From: Chrysochromulina tobinii
Taxonomy: Eukaryota; Haptophyta; Prymnesiales; Chrysochromulinaceae
Assembly (NCBI GenBank): GCA_001275005.1
Contig: JWZX01002823.1
Location: 1 to 38,084, forward strand
DNA length: 38,084 bases
Direction: 5' to 3'
Shown piece after piece: positions 25,608 through 35,145 of this stretch. Within the stretch, counting starts at the first letter, position 1; each line of letters opens with the position of its first letter. The position numbers were made by a program, and so were the translations under genes. Below the pieces are notes generated by a model. That model was not told where the DNA came from. It made no database searches and saw only the letters and a list, made by a program, of their open reading frames with translations.

Positions 25608-28600
25608 ATGAACATGGCCGACGACCCGCTCGAGGTGCCGCTGGCTGTCCTCGCGCCGCCGTCGCCGCCATCGTGGCGTCGGCGCGTCGCGCTCGTGCTC
25701 GCGGTGCTCAGTTGCCCAGTCTGGCTGCCGCTCGCGATCACGCTGCTCCTGCTCTTCACAATCCTCGGCACGCCGGCGCTGCTTGGCTGGCTCGCTCTCT
25801 TCCGGCCCAAGCTGCTTCGTGGCCTGCCGCGCGACGTGCGCTTCATCGCGCGTCTCGTGCAGGCGACGCGCCAGCTCAATGCACGCATGAAGAGCACGCG
25901 GGGCGCCTTCACGACGGCCGACTACTTTGCAGAGGTCGTCGCGCGGCACGGCAACAAGCCTGCGCTCGTCTTCGAGGACGAGACGCTCACGTACGCGCAG
26001 GTGGACGCCCAGTCGGACCGCATGGCCGCGTGGGCCGTGGACATCGCCCGGCTCGAGCCGGGCGATGCCGTCGCCCTCCTCTGCGGCAATCGGCCTGAGC
26101 ATCTCTTTTGCTGGCTGGGCCTCACCAAACGCGGCATCACCACCACTCTCATCCCAACGGCCATTCGAGGCGAGGCCCTCTCCCGCGCGCTGCGCGAGTG
26201 CGGCGTGCGCGTGGTGCTCTTCGAGGCCGCCACCGCCGAGCAGCTCGCGCCCCTCGCCGCCGCCGCCGCTGTCCCCGCCACCGCCACCGCCACCGTCGCC
26301 GCCACGTCCGCTGCGCACGGGCAAGGGCACGTCTCGCCCACAACGGCGCCTTGGCCGGCGCTGCGCTTCGTGTGCGTGGACGCGGCCGACACTCCCGCGT
26401 GGGCCGAACCGTTACGGTTGCCCACAACGGCGCGTCCTCCCGAGGCGAGCGTGCGTGCCACGTGTCGTACCACCGATACGCTGGTACATATCTTTACGTC
26501 GGGCACGACGGGGATGCCCAAGGCCGCGCGCCTGACGCACCTCCGCTTCTTTTCGGCCATCGTGCTCCCGTATATGTTCAACCTGGGCAGCGATGATAAG
26601 CTGTACTGCTGCCTGCCCATGTGTCACACCGCCGCCATAGGTACAACCTCGTTACTCTGATGACCTCTGATTGCATGCTGATTGCCACACCGCCGCCATA
26701 GGTACAACGAGGACGGCGACCGAGGCGGAGAGCCTCTCTGAATGCCTCTCTGATTTCCTTATTGATTGCCTCATTGATTGCCTCTCTGAGTGCCTCTCTG
26801 ATTTCCTTATTGATTGCCTCTCTGAGTGCCTCTCTGATTTCCTCGCTGAGTGCCTCACTGATTGCCTCTCTGAGAGCCTCTCGGAGTGCCTCTCTGAGTG
26901 CCTCTCTGATTTCCTTATTGATTGCCTCTCTGAGTGCCTCTCTGATTTCCTCACTGATTGCCTCTCTGAGTGCCTCTCTGAGTGCCTCTCTGAGTGCCTC
27001 TCTGATTGCCTCTCTGAGCGCCTCGCCGAGTGCCTCTCTGAGTGCCTCGCTGAGTGCCTCTGATTGCATGCATGCAGGTGCCTTTTCGATCTGCTGGTGG
27101 CTCGGTATCCCGATGGTCCTGGCGCGAAAGTTCTCGGCAAGTACCTTTTGGAAAGACGTGGCCACGAACGAGTGCACCGTCGTGCAATATGTGGGCGAGC
27201 TCTGCCGTTACCTCTGATGACCTCTGCCGTTACCTCTGATGACCTCTGATGACCTCTGATGACCTCTGATGACCTCTGATGACCTCTGATGACCTCTGAT
27301 GACCTTGCATGCAGGTGGGCGAGCTCTGCCGTTACCTCGTGCATGCGCCGCCTTCGGAGCACGAGCGCTCCCATCGCGTGCGCCTCTTTTTCGGCAACGG
27401 GCTCCGACCGGACGTCTGGCCTCGCCTGGTCTCCCGCTTCGGCATCCCGCGCGTAGGCGAAGTCTATGCTTCCACAGAAGGCAACGCCAATCTCGCCAAC
27501 ACCGAGAATCACCCCGGCGCCGTCGGTTTCATCTCGCCGCTTCTCAAGCCTCTGTACCCCGTCTGCCTGATGCGCCTCGCGCCCGAGACGGCGGAGCCCG
27601 GTTGTGCCCGGGACGGCGCGGGGGCGCTGCTCCGGGGCCCTGATGGGTTGGGCGTCCCGTGCCAGCCGGGGGAGCCGGGCGAGCTGCTGGGCAAGGTGAG
27701 TGCGCCTGAGTGCGCCTGAGTGCCACTGAGTGCCACTGAGTGCCGTCGATTGCCACGGCTCGCTCACGATGGCGCCCTGAGTGCCACTGATTGCCGTCGA
27801 TTGCCACGGCTCGCTCACGATGGCGCCCAGGGCGGCTGTTGATGGCAGTTGAGTGCATGCCTGCAGGTGGACCAGCGCGATGCGTCTCGCAACTTCGCCG
27901 GCTACACGGATCGCGAGGCGACACGGCGCAAGCTCGTCTTCGATGTGCTCAAGCGTGGCGACTGCTGGTTCCGCACCGGCGACCTGCTGCAGGTGCGATC
28001 TCCCTTGATTGACCTTGATGGCTTCCACTTTATATAACGTGGCGACTGCTGGTTCCGCACCGGCGACCTGCTGCAGGCGGATGCCGACGGTTTCGTCTAT
28101 TTCGTCGACCGAATGGGCGACACATACCGGTACAAGGGCGAGAACGTGAGCACTGCCGAGGTAGCCGCCGTCCTGGGCGGCATCGCCCACTTACGCGTGG
28201 CTCAGTGCGTCGTGTACGTGGGCTGCTTATGCGCGAGTACTCGCCCCCTGGATGGCCTCTCTGATGGCAGCTGATGATGGCCTGACTGAGTGCCTCTGAT
28301 GGTGCTCCTCATCAGGAACGCCGCCCCGAGGGAGATTGCGTCTGATGGCCTCTGATGGCCTGCCTCATCAGGTGCGGCGTGGCGGTGCCTCACGTGGACG
28401 GAGATTGCGTCTGATTGCGTCTGATGGCCTGCCTCATCAGGTACGGCGTGGCGGTGCCTCACGTGGACGGAGATTGCGTCTGATTGCGTCTGATGGCCTG
28501 CCTCATCAGGTACGGCGTGGCGGTGCCTCACGTGGACGGTCGCGTGGGCATGGCGGCGCTCGAGATGGAGATCGGAGCTCCCGCGCCCGACATGGCGCGC

Positions 28601-28938
28601 TTGTACGCGGCGCTGGACGAGCAGCTGCCGCCGTACGCGCATCCGCGCTTCGTCAGTCGCCTCTGATTGCTTCTGATTGCCTCTGATCATCTGTGATGAC
28701 CACCCTCATTAGGTACGCGCATCCGCGCTTCATCCGGCTGCTGCGCGGCACGACGCCCATCGAGACTACGCAGACGTTCAAGCCCAAAAAGGCAGCGCTC
28801 CAGGCGGCGGGCTGCGACCCTCGCCTCACTGGCGGGGACGACCTCTTCGTGCGAGACGCGGCGGCAAGATCGTTTGTGCCGCTGAGCGCCACGGAGCACG
28901 CGGCGCTGGTGAGCGGCGCGCGCCGCGCGCTCGACTGA
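25608..28938 (+). CDS. Very-long-chain acyl-CoA synthetase / fatty acid transport protein (SLC27/FATP family)
   Basis: Model: join(25608..26640,27078..27190,27315..27695,27867..27992,28077..28213,28510..28632,28713..28938), 712 residues; every junction keeps phase. An N-terminal hydrophobic region at about 27-65 is the membrane anchor. AMP-binding motif: [14 protein letters not shown] from about 295. FATP signatures are [29 protein letters not shown], then [32 protein letters not shown] (about 540-550), [35 protein letters not shown], and TFKPKK near the end. The family activates long and very long fatty acids to acyl-CoA using ATP, at the ER, peroxisome or plasma membrane. An Ala-rich insert near residue 220-240 makes it longer than the usual 620-650. 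Six introns, at least five with copied exon sequence. Confidence 0.95.
26641..27077 (+). repeat. FATP intron 1: exon-end copy plus a long CTCTCTGA array
   Basis: 437 nt. The exon 1 end and donor (CACACCGCCGCCATAG|GTACAAC) recur at about 26686-26708. Then follow about 30 units of 12 nt such as GCCTCTCTGAGT and CTCTCTGATTTC. The array is long enough to be open in all forward frames. Acceptor CATGCAG|GTG. Confidence 0.88.
27191..27314 (+). repeat. FATP intron 2: 24-bp copy of the next exon plus a GATGACCTCT array
   Basis: The intron starts GTGGGCGAGCTCTGCCGTTA (27191 on), and exon 3 starts with the same 24 nt at 27315. A further short copy (CTCTGCCGTTACCTC) lies at about 27224-27238. The rest is a GATGACCTCT array. 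Acceptor TGCATGCAG. Confidence 0.9.
27696..27866 (+). repeat. FATP intron 3 with the shared GGCGCCC module
   Basis: 171 nt. It contains GAGTGCCACT repeats, then two copies of GGCTCGCTCACGATGGCGCC at about 27757-27783 and 27806-27832. This differs at two positions from the CTCACCACGGCGCCC module of other introns. Acceptor CCTGCAG. Confidence 0.75.
27993..28076 (+). repeat. FATP intron 4: 38-bp copy of the exon 4 end
   Basis: The last 38 nt of exon 4 (GTGGCGACTGCTGGTTCCGC through CTGCTGCAG) recur exactly at 28039-28076, at the end of the intron, so the copied exon end supplies the acceptor CTGCAG. Confidence 0.9.
28214..28509 (+). repeat. FATP intron 5: three or four copies of the exon 6 start
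   Basis: After the donor GT|GTACGTGGG there are repeated units of about 65 nt: CTCATCAG|GTRCGGCGTGGCGGTGCC, CTCACGTGGACGG, then AGATTGCGTCTGAT repeats. Clear copies begin at about 28372 and 28441, the true exon at 28510, and a diverged one near 28317. Each copy has its own acceptor. Confidence 0.9.
28633..28712 (+). repeat. FATP intron 6: 20-bp copy of the next exon
   Basis: The intron starts GTACGCGCATCCGCGCTTC, and exon 7 starts with the same sequence at 28713. The interior holds CTGATTGC units, and the acceptor is CTCATTAG. Confidence 0.88.
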
Positions 28939-29439
28939 CACCCCCTGGAAGGAAAGCGCCCGGGCGTTTCTCCAAGATCGGCACGTCCTGGGTGAGGGTT
29001 AGGGGCTTAGGCACGACGGCCTGTGCAATCTCAACCTATGGGTCACCACATGCTCTATAATTAATGCTCTAATCATCCGCCTGGAGCAGCAGCTGCTGCA
29101 CCACTGGACCACGACCACATCAGCTGCGGCTCGAAGAATTGAGCTTTGAGGAATACGCCCAATGATAAACCTCATGATAAACCCAACATGGTATTGCAAT
29201 TGGAAAGCTCAAATGGTTTGAAGAAAATGCAACAAATCTGTTTCACGCAGCTTTCACCTTTTTCTCGAGTGCGAGGCAGGCGCCGCCCCGCGCAGCACGC
29301 GCTCTACCGACTCCGGGGCGGGGCACGCTTGTGTGGCGGTTTGTGTCTGCGCCACTCTCGCGACTCTGTGGAAGAACAATTGTAACTTCTTACCAGAACC
29401 GGTCTCCGACCACGCCGCATCGGTCGTCGCTCGAGAGCG
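28939..29439. other. Convergent intergenic region
   Basis: Contains the 3' ends of the FATP and CBM20 genes. The stretch 29040-29250 is AT-rich. Nothing else is supported. Confidence 0.5.
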
Positions 29440-31065
29440 TCACATGCCCATGTTGGCAAGGTGCGCATGCAACATGAGCCTACGCACCGCAGGCGGCACG
29501 CGAGCCTCGCGAATGGGCTTTGGAGACGACAGCGTGCGCACGTAGGTCCGTGAGGTGCGCGCGTGAGAAGGTGCCGGGGTAAGTTCCTTGGGGCGCTGTA
29601 TTGGGCGCGACGGCGGCGTGTGTTGTGCGGTCGGCGGTGCAGCTGGGGCGATCGGTGGAGCGCTCAATACATCGCTCACAGGGGTGCAAACTATGCTCTG
29701 GGCAGACGCAGCAGCCACGGGTGCTGGTGTCGCAGGGGGCGTCGGCACAGCCTCTAGCGGCGCCCATGGAGTGTAGCGGGACGGTGGGGCGAGGCGGAGT
29801 CGGTAGTGAGCGGGGAGTGGGGAGCCGGGACCGAGTGACATGACGCCGCGAGTTGGCGTCGTAGTCTGCGCACCACCTGTCGAGCTCGAGGTCGGCGGCG
29901 TTGGCAGCTGCCGGCGGCCGGTCAGTGCGTCGTAGACGACCGGGCTAGGAGCGGCGACAGCTACCTTCCGAGCGTCCTGCCGAGCACTTGTAATGTTGAG
30001 AGCAGCGGCTGAGGCAGCTCGTGCGCTAGCGAGGCGCGCGCGCAACCATTCCACACCGGCCGGTGGAGAGCAGTCAGCATGCCCCTCCTCAGACGTCACT
30101 TCAGCCGTCAGCTCGACGGGACGTGGCTGCGGCGTCAAGTGGCTGAGCGTACGGCTCGGCATGTTCCATGTCGGTACCTCCCGGGGCGCGGAAGGCGACA
30201 TCAGCTCATGGCGGTGCTCGAGGTTAAGCTCGAGGTGGCGGTCCCGGGTATTCTCATTCACAGCAGTCACTCCCTCGAGGTGGCGGTCCCGGGTATTCTC
30301 ATTCACAGTCACTCCCTCTAGGTGGCGGTCCAGGGTATGTTGGTCCTTAGTATGGTCGAGGGGGCGCTCTCGGGGCGGCTCTGCAGGGGGCATGCGCGGC
30401 GCAGCGGCGAGCGCAGCGGTGAGGTGCGCAGCGGGGCCTGCCGCAGGCGTCACGACGCGTTCGAGGAAGGTACGAGGCGAGATGCAAGGAGGGCACGACT
30501 CGTGTAGCCGCTCGCTCTTGCGCTCCTCAGCGATGAGCGCGACGGCGCGTTTCGCATACGCCTTTCGAGCCCTGTGCAGCTTCGGCTGCTGCTGCTGCCG
30601 AAGGCGCACGTCCCCTGGCTGACCAAACTCAAGGCTCAGGCGCGCAAAGTCACCGTCAGAATATTCGTCTGGAGCGAGGATGAGTTGTCGGCTGACGTCC
30701 TCAAACTGCACGTTGAAGTCATCAACGGCCCATCCGGCGCCGGCGTCGAAGGCCCGCACGATCGCCACCTTGTACTCCAGCTCCTCGTTGGCGCTGACCC
30801 AGAACTCGCAGCGCCACGCATTGCTGGATCTGTCCTCGACGCGCCTCATCTTGGCCTGCGAGGCACTCGCATCCCAGCTCCCCATGTGGGGCGTGGAGCC
30901 CACGATGACCAGCGCATCGCCGGGTGACGTTTCCGCCCGCACCGTCAGGTGCACGAGCACCCGGACGTTCGACATAAAAAGGAAGCAGCGAGCAGGCTGA
31001 GAGGGACGCAGCGACAAGAACGCAAAAGGAAATGGGTCTAGAGCGTCTAGAGTCGAAGTTTTCAT
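29440..31065 (-). CDS. CBM20 (starch-binding) domain protein with a long disordered tail
   Basis: Single exon, 541 residues from the first ATG. A second in-frame ATG at 30975 (MSNVRVLVHLTV) would give 511 residues and starts right at the domain. The CBM20 domain covers about residues 33-125: VRVLVHLTVRAETSPGDALV, VGSTPHMGSWD (the family's G-S-x-x-x-L-G-x-W-D turn), the Trp in the AWRCEFWV strand, and EELEYKVAIV. The rest has no domain. It is Pro/Ala/Ser/Arg-rich, with a short repeat at about 248-280 (HLEGVTVNENTRDR). CBM20 binds alpha-glucans such as starch or glycogen, so a role at storage polysaccharide is likely, but no catalytic domain is present. Confidence 0.8.
   Translation of the reverse strand: MKTSTLDALDPFPFAFLSLRPSQPARCFLFMSNVRVLVHLTVRAETSPGDALVIVGSTPHMGSWDASASQAKMRRVEDRSSNAWRCEFWVSANEELEYKVAIVRAFDAGAGWAVDDFNVQFEDVSRQLILAPDEYSDGDFARLSLEFGQPGDVRLRQQQQPKLHRARKAYAKRAVALIAEERKSERLHESCPPCISPRTFLERVVTPAAGPAAHLTAALAAAPRMPPAEPPRERPLDHTKDQHTLDRHLEGVTVNENTRDRHLEGVTAVNENTRDRHLELNLEHRHELMSPSAPREVPTWNMPSRTLSHLTPQPRPVELTAEVTSEEGHADCSPPAGVEWLRARLASARAASAAALNITSARQDARKVAVAAPSPVVYDALTGRRQLPTPPTSSSTGGAQTTTPTRGVMSLGPGSPLPAHYRLRLAPPSRYTPWAPLEAVPTPPATPAPVAAASAQSIVCTPVSDVLSAPPIAPAAPPTAQHTPPSRPIQRPKELTPAPSHARTSRTYVRTLSSPKPIREARVPPAVRRLMLHAHLANMGM
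30234..30350 (-). repeat. In-frame exonic repeats in the CBM20 gene
   Basis: GAGGTGGCGGTCCCGGGTAT and the following TCTCATTCACAG recur at spacings of about 51-54 nt, with a shorter third copy. They encode the repeated DRHLEGVTVNENTR-type segment. Confidence 0.8.
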
Positions 31066-31262
31066 GTTTCGTTATCGGGTCGCCGTTTGAAAGCATGCAT
31101 GCGCATACTTGTTGTTGGTGTTGAAGGCCAGACAAAGAGTGTCTGTGTGTGTCATTGTACAAATCGTTCACACTACTTGTAATGGCGCGAAAAGTTTTCG
31201 GCAGATTGCGCATTGTGAGCGCGCCTTTCGGATTTGCGTGTGCATCGCCTAGAAGTGGCGCC
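31066..31262. promoter_or_regulatory. Bidirectional promoter region, CBM20 / SH3-MORN genes
   Basis: 197 nt between the CBM20 ATG at 31065 (287 nt if its 30975 start is used) and the ATG at 31263. The stretch contains a GTGTCTGTGTGTGT run. Confidence 0.45.
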
Positions 31263-33304
31263 ATGGGCAAGGCCCGCTGCATGCAATCCTTCCACGCCGA
31301 GCAGAAGGGTGAGATCTCGCTCGCCGTGGGCGATCTCGTGCTTGTGACCGACCAGGGCTCCGACGGCTGGTGGGAAGGCTCGTGCGGCAAGCGAAAGGGC
31401 ATCTTCCCTGGCGCCTTCGTCCAGCTGATGCCGGAGTGGGAGCTCGAGGAGGTGCGGCCGCCACCCGCGGCGCTTCGGTTCGCGTACGACGGCGCCGAGT
31501 TCCACGAGCATGCGCAGCTGCACGGCCTCGCGGCCTCGTACGAGGGTCTCTTTCGCCTCGTGCCCGATCGGCTCGTCAACGACCGGCCTGTGTGGCAGCA
31601 CCACCTGCGCCCGAAGCACATGATCGCTTTCAACGGGAGCGGCTGGATGGCGCAGCTCGAGAGCCAGCTCGGCACCGCGATGGGCGTCATGCTCCTGCGC
31701 GACGGCGGGTGCGCCTCGCCCGACCTGAGTGACAAGAGCTGGAAGGTGACGCCGGGCTGGAAGGTGGAGAAGGGTGAGCGTACGACGCTGATTGCCTATG
31801 ATGGCCTCTGATTGGTGCGGATGCTCTCGTTGATGGCCTCGTTGATGGCCTCCTTGGTGGCATCACGTGATGACCTCCTCGTTGATGGCCTCCCTATGGC
31901 CTCGCTGATGGCCTCTCTGATGGCCTCGCTGCTTGCCTCCCTCCATAGGGCTGCGCTGCGTCGCCATGACGGCGGACGAGGCGGACGCTTGGGAGGCCGC
32001 CCAGAACCCCTGGGGCGAAGGTGCGTCTTCGAATGAGATGCTCGAGCTGCTCGCACAGCAGCTTTCCCTCCATCCTGATGTGGCGCTCGCGCGTGACAAG
32101 GGCGCCTCAACGGCCGACAGGCTCGCGGCGATGGATCGGCTACAGTTGCTTGCGGGGGGGGGCGCGGAGGGCGGCGCTGCGGGAATTGCAGCCGCGCTGC
32201 CTTCGCTGCTCGGACCGCCGCCATCGTCCTCGCACGCCGCCACCAAAAAGCTACAGCTTGGTCATTCACAGCTGGATCATTCACAGCCGGCGACGACAGC
32301 GCTCAGCGCTCCGGGGAAGACTGGTGCAGGATCTCATGGCGGACCCTTTTTGGGTCGGAATCCTTTCGACTCTCGCGCTCGCGACGGCGCTCATGACGGC
32401 GCTCGCGGCGGCGGTGGCGGCGGAGGAAGCGGAGGCGGAAGCGGAGGCGGAGGCGGAGGCGGAGGAGGCGGAGGCGGAGGCGGCGGAGGCGGAGGCGGCG
32501 GAGGCGGAGGCGGCGTTGGGCTGGTGGCACTGCGAGGCGGCGCGCTCTTCATCGGCCGCTCCGACGGTAACGGTCATCTGCACGACCTCTGATCGCCTCG
32601 GATCGCCTCTGGTCGCCTCTAATTGGCCTCAAAATTCAAGCTGGCCTCTAAATGGCCTCTGAATGCCTCTGATCGCCTCGGCTCGCCTCTAATTGGCCTC
32701 TAAATGGCCTCTGATTACCTCTGCTTGCCTCTAATTGCCTCTGATTGCAATCGGCACAGGCAAGGGGCATCCCCACGGAATGGGCGAGTTGCTACTACTC
32801 GACGGATCGGCACATGTGGGCATGTTCGTTCACGGCGCTGCCCATGGCGACGGCGTGTACTATGATTGTAAGGGCTCTGTACACAGCGGAGCTTGGGATG
32901 GCAATAAGCGCGTCGGCCGCTTTGAGGTGCGCTGATGGTGATTGCCTCGGAGTGAATGAGATTGCGCGTCGGCCGATTTGAGGTGCTGCGCTGCTGATGG
33001 TGATGGCCTCTGAGTGCACGTGATTGCCTAATATGGGCCTCAGGTAGTCGACCCTTGTGGGGGCAGCTTTGATGACGTGTACGATGCAAGCGGCAAGCGC
33101 ACGATCCGCAAGCGAGTCTCTCCCGCCGCCACCGCCGCCGCCCTGTGCACCCACTGCGCCGTCCGATTTCACCCCGACCATGACTTCAAATGCCGTCGGC
33201 ATGAAGCCCCCTGGGATGCGGCCTCTGGCATTTGGCCGTGCTGTGGCGCGCATGGGCAGAATGAGCCAGGCTGTAACGTGGTGGGCGGGCACCTTGAATC
33301 TTGA
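31263..33304 (+). CDS. SH3 - MORN - zinc-binding protein
   Basis: Model: join(31263..31773,31949..32566,32760..32926,33044..33304), 518 residues; phases agree. The ATG has a strong context (GCCATGG). SH3 at 1-58: FHAEQKGEISLAVGDLVLVT, DGWWEG, and KGIFPGAFVQL. A second domain at about 75-185 (YEGLFRLVPDRLVNDRPVW, AFNGSGWMAQLESQLGT) is a conserved-looking repeat type seen in algal proteins, unnamed here. A low-complexity Gly stretch at about 320-360 precedes MORN repeats at about 377-432 (GKGHPHGMGELLLLDGS, HGAAHGDGVYY). The C-terminal part (467 on) has CTHC, CRRH, WPCC, GC and GGH, a plausible zinc-binding fold. MORN and SH3 suggest a membrane- or cytoskeleton-linked scaffold. Confidence 0.85.
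31774..31948 (+). repeat. SH3-MORN intron 1 of TGATGGCCTC repeats
   Basis: 175 nt. Repeats of GATGGCCTC fill the interior. Donor G|GTGAGCG, acceptor CTCCATAG. Confidence 0.8.
32567..32759 (+). repeat. SH3-MORN intron 2 of GATCGCCTC / AATTGGCCTC repeats
   Basis: 193 nt, a 10-14-nt array of TCTAATTGGCC and TCTGATCGCC. The first 21 nt of the intron (including the last exon base) resemble the start of the next exon (14 of 21), as if from an old duplication. Confidence 0.75.
32927..33043 (+). repeat. SH3-MORN intron 3: copy of the exon 3 end
   Basis: The exon ends GCGCGTCGGCCGCTTTGAG|GTGC, and GCGCGTCGGCCGATTTGAGG recurs inside the intron at about 32966-32986. Then come TGATGGTGATGGCCTC-type repeats and the acceptor CCTCAG|GTA. 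Confidence 0.85.
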
Positions 33305-34521
33305 ACCGGTATACCAATTTGTCACCAATCGAATTAACACCTTTCGATTAGTATACCTTTCACTTATTTATGCGGGCACCTTGGACCTTGTCCTTGAAGC
33401 CCAACCTTGAACCTTGCGCGTGCGTCCCCTGCGTGCCCGTGCTGGCGGCGGCGCGCGAGGTTAGATTTCATCACGCGTCCTGTTGGAACTTGGATCGTTC
33501 GTCACCGTCACGCTCACGTCGCGTGCAACACATATGTGCGTCGCGAGCTCCCGCGACTCAACGCGACTCGTGTCTCCGCTGATCCCGGACTGCGGCATCT
33601 TCTCTACCGGGCATCCCTCCCTGGCCCTGCATCTCCCGGAAGATGCAAGTAGCAAGATCCGGTACGGCGGGAACCGCGAGAGTAAGGGGTCTGTGGACAC
33701 CCCCCTTAGCGAGAGCGGCGGTCGGGCGCTGTCGTAAGCGCTAAAGCGCTGTCGTCGGTGGCAGTGATACGGGGGATGCGGCCGCGATCCCGGTGGCTGC
33801 TGCTGGTCTCATGGTCATGCTGGTCTCGGCTCAGGGGGCGGCACCTCGACCTGCTCCGGTCCGACCGGGCGTCCGCGGCCACTGCTCGGCTTGAAAACCC
33901 GACGACGCGCCACCGCGCGGCGTGGCGCGCGGCGCGCGGGCTCCGGGCAGCAACCGCGTGGCGTACTGGTACACGCTGGGAGAAGACCGCGATGGCCGAA
34001 GCAACCTTGCCACATAAGCACAACCTAAGCTGTAAGCACAACCGCAACGCGACGCATATCAATCGATCTCCCCGGACCCCGCGATTCGACCGCGTCGACG
34101 ACCGCGGTCTGCGCGGCCCCGCCTAGGCCCCGCCATCGGCGCGAGATCCGCGTACCGTTTCGCGTTTGACCACGGTAGGCCGCCAACCGGCGCATATGAT
34201 AAGAATTTTAAGATAATAATCGGTCGTCGGACGCCGCTGCCGCCGGTCGCGTAGGAGCGCCCGATCCGCGATCGCGATCGCGGCGATCCGGAAACCCGGT
34301 ATTTTACTACCTTTAAAACACTCGCCCCGCCCCGACATTCACATTGATACATTTCTCGATACGCAGCAAAACACGACGCCACTTCGCCGCTGTGGAACTA
34401 ACAATCACCGAATCGACGACACCTCCCATGAGCTAAACGCGTATACATCGACCGTGTTCGCCGAGAGGTGCTGCTCTAACCATATCCTGTTGCCGTGGCG
34501 CTCAGTCTCCCGTCGCGGAGC
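33305..34521. other. Gene-poor intergenic region
   Basis: 1.2 kb. The open frames here are short and look like GC-composition artefacts. At 33305-33420 a CACCTTGAA/CCTTGAACC motif recurs and the stretch is AT-rich. AGCGCTAAAGCGCT near 33738-33751 is a short palindrome. Nothing coding is supported. Confidence 0.5.
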
Positions 34522-35145
34522 TTATCGGCGCGGCGCGACCTTTTGATTGAGCGGCGTGACGGTTGCCTTGCCTCGCATCGCCATCGCGATCTTCGTGTCC
34601 TGATCACTGATCTGCTCCTCCGCAATCTTCATCAGGTCGCATGCAAAGCGGCGATAGCCGATCATTGGTGGAGGCTGGCCGGGCGCCGAGGGCGGGCCGG
34701 TCAGGTACGGGGCGGTGATCTCCTCGTACTCTGCAGCCGTCATGCCGAGCTCGCCCCACTGGTTGCCGAAGCAGTCCGCCAGCGCGCGCTGGAAGACCGT
34801 CTGCTCAAACTTGTTGCAGTCCTTCGGATCAAAGCCGTGCATGATCTCGATGAGGTCGAGCCGGCGCATGCGGATGATGACGGCCATCCGCCACCAGATG
34901 GACGCATCCGCCCACTGCGCGTCCATGTTGGACTTGGCGGTCATGCCAGCCACCGAACCGGGCATAGAGATCACATTACGCCCATTGGGGTCGGAGTACA
35001 TTGGCGCAGGGCATGTGCCCGGCATGATGTAGCCGTTTTCGGAGAACCCCTCCGTCCGCGGGCTCATGCCGCGCTGCTCGGTACTCTTCCAGTACGCGGG
35101 CTCTCTCCACTGCGGCTGGCGCTGGTTCTTCGGAGTCAGCACCAT
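34522..35145 (-). CDS. Flagellar-type EF-hand-like protein
   Basis: Single exon, 207 residues from the ATG at 35145 (CCCATGG context). An upstream in-frame ATG at 35247 would add a low-complexity Arg/Ala stretch and is not preferred. About residues 86-180 read WWRMAVIIRMRRLDLIEIMH, then DPKDCNKFEQTVFQRALAD, then GMTAAEYEEITAPY, then YRRFACDLMKI. This matches the layout of EF-hand-like modules in flagellar-associated proteins, R-R-x-x-x-x-E-x-F-x-D-F-D, an F-x-x-A-L helix, and Y-R-x-F at the end, but the calcium loop residues are largely absent. A structural role in an axoneme or cytoskeleton is inferred. Confidence 0.72.
   Translation of the reverse strand: MVLTPKNQRQPQWREPAYWKSTEQRGMSPRTEGFSENGYIMPGTCPAPMYSDPNGRNVISMPGSVAGMTAKSNMDAQWADASIWWRMAVIIRMRRLDLIEIMHGFDPKDCNKFEQTVFQRALADCFGNQWGELGMTAAEYEEITAPYLTGPPSAPGQPPPMIGYRRFACDLMKIAEEQISDQDTKIAMAMRGKATVTPLNQKVAPRR

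Noticed and set aside
26671-28190. Long open frames over the FATP introns, including a 512-codon minus-strand frame
   Set aside because: They are repetitive Ser/Glu/Arg translations of the 12-bp intron array and of antisense FATP. The conserved domain is on the plus strand across the modelled exons.
33758-34126. 122-codon plus-strand frame in the gene-poor region
   Set aside because: Arg/Thr/Ala composition, no domain, and competing frames on the other strand. I see no reason to call it a gene.
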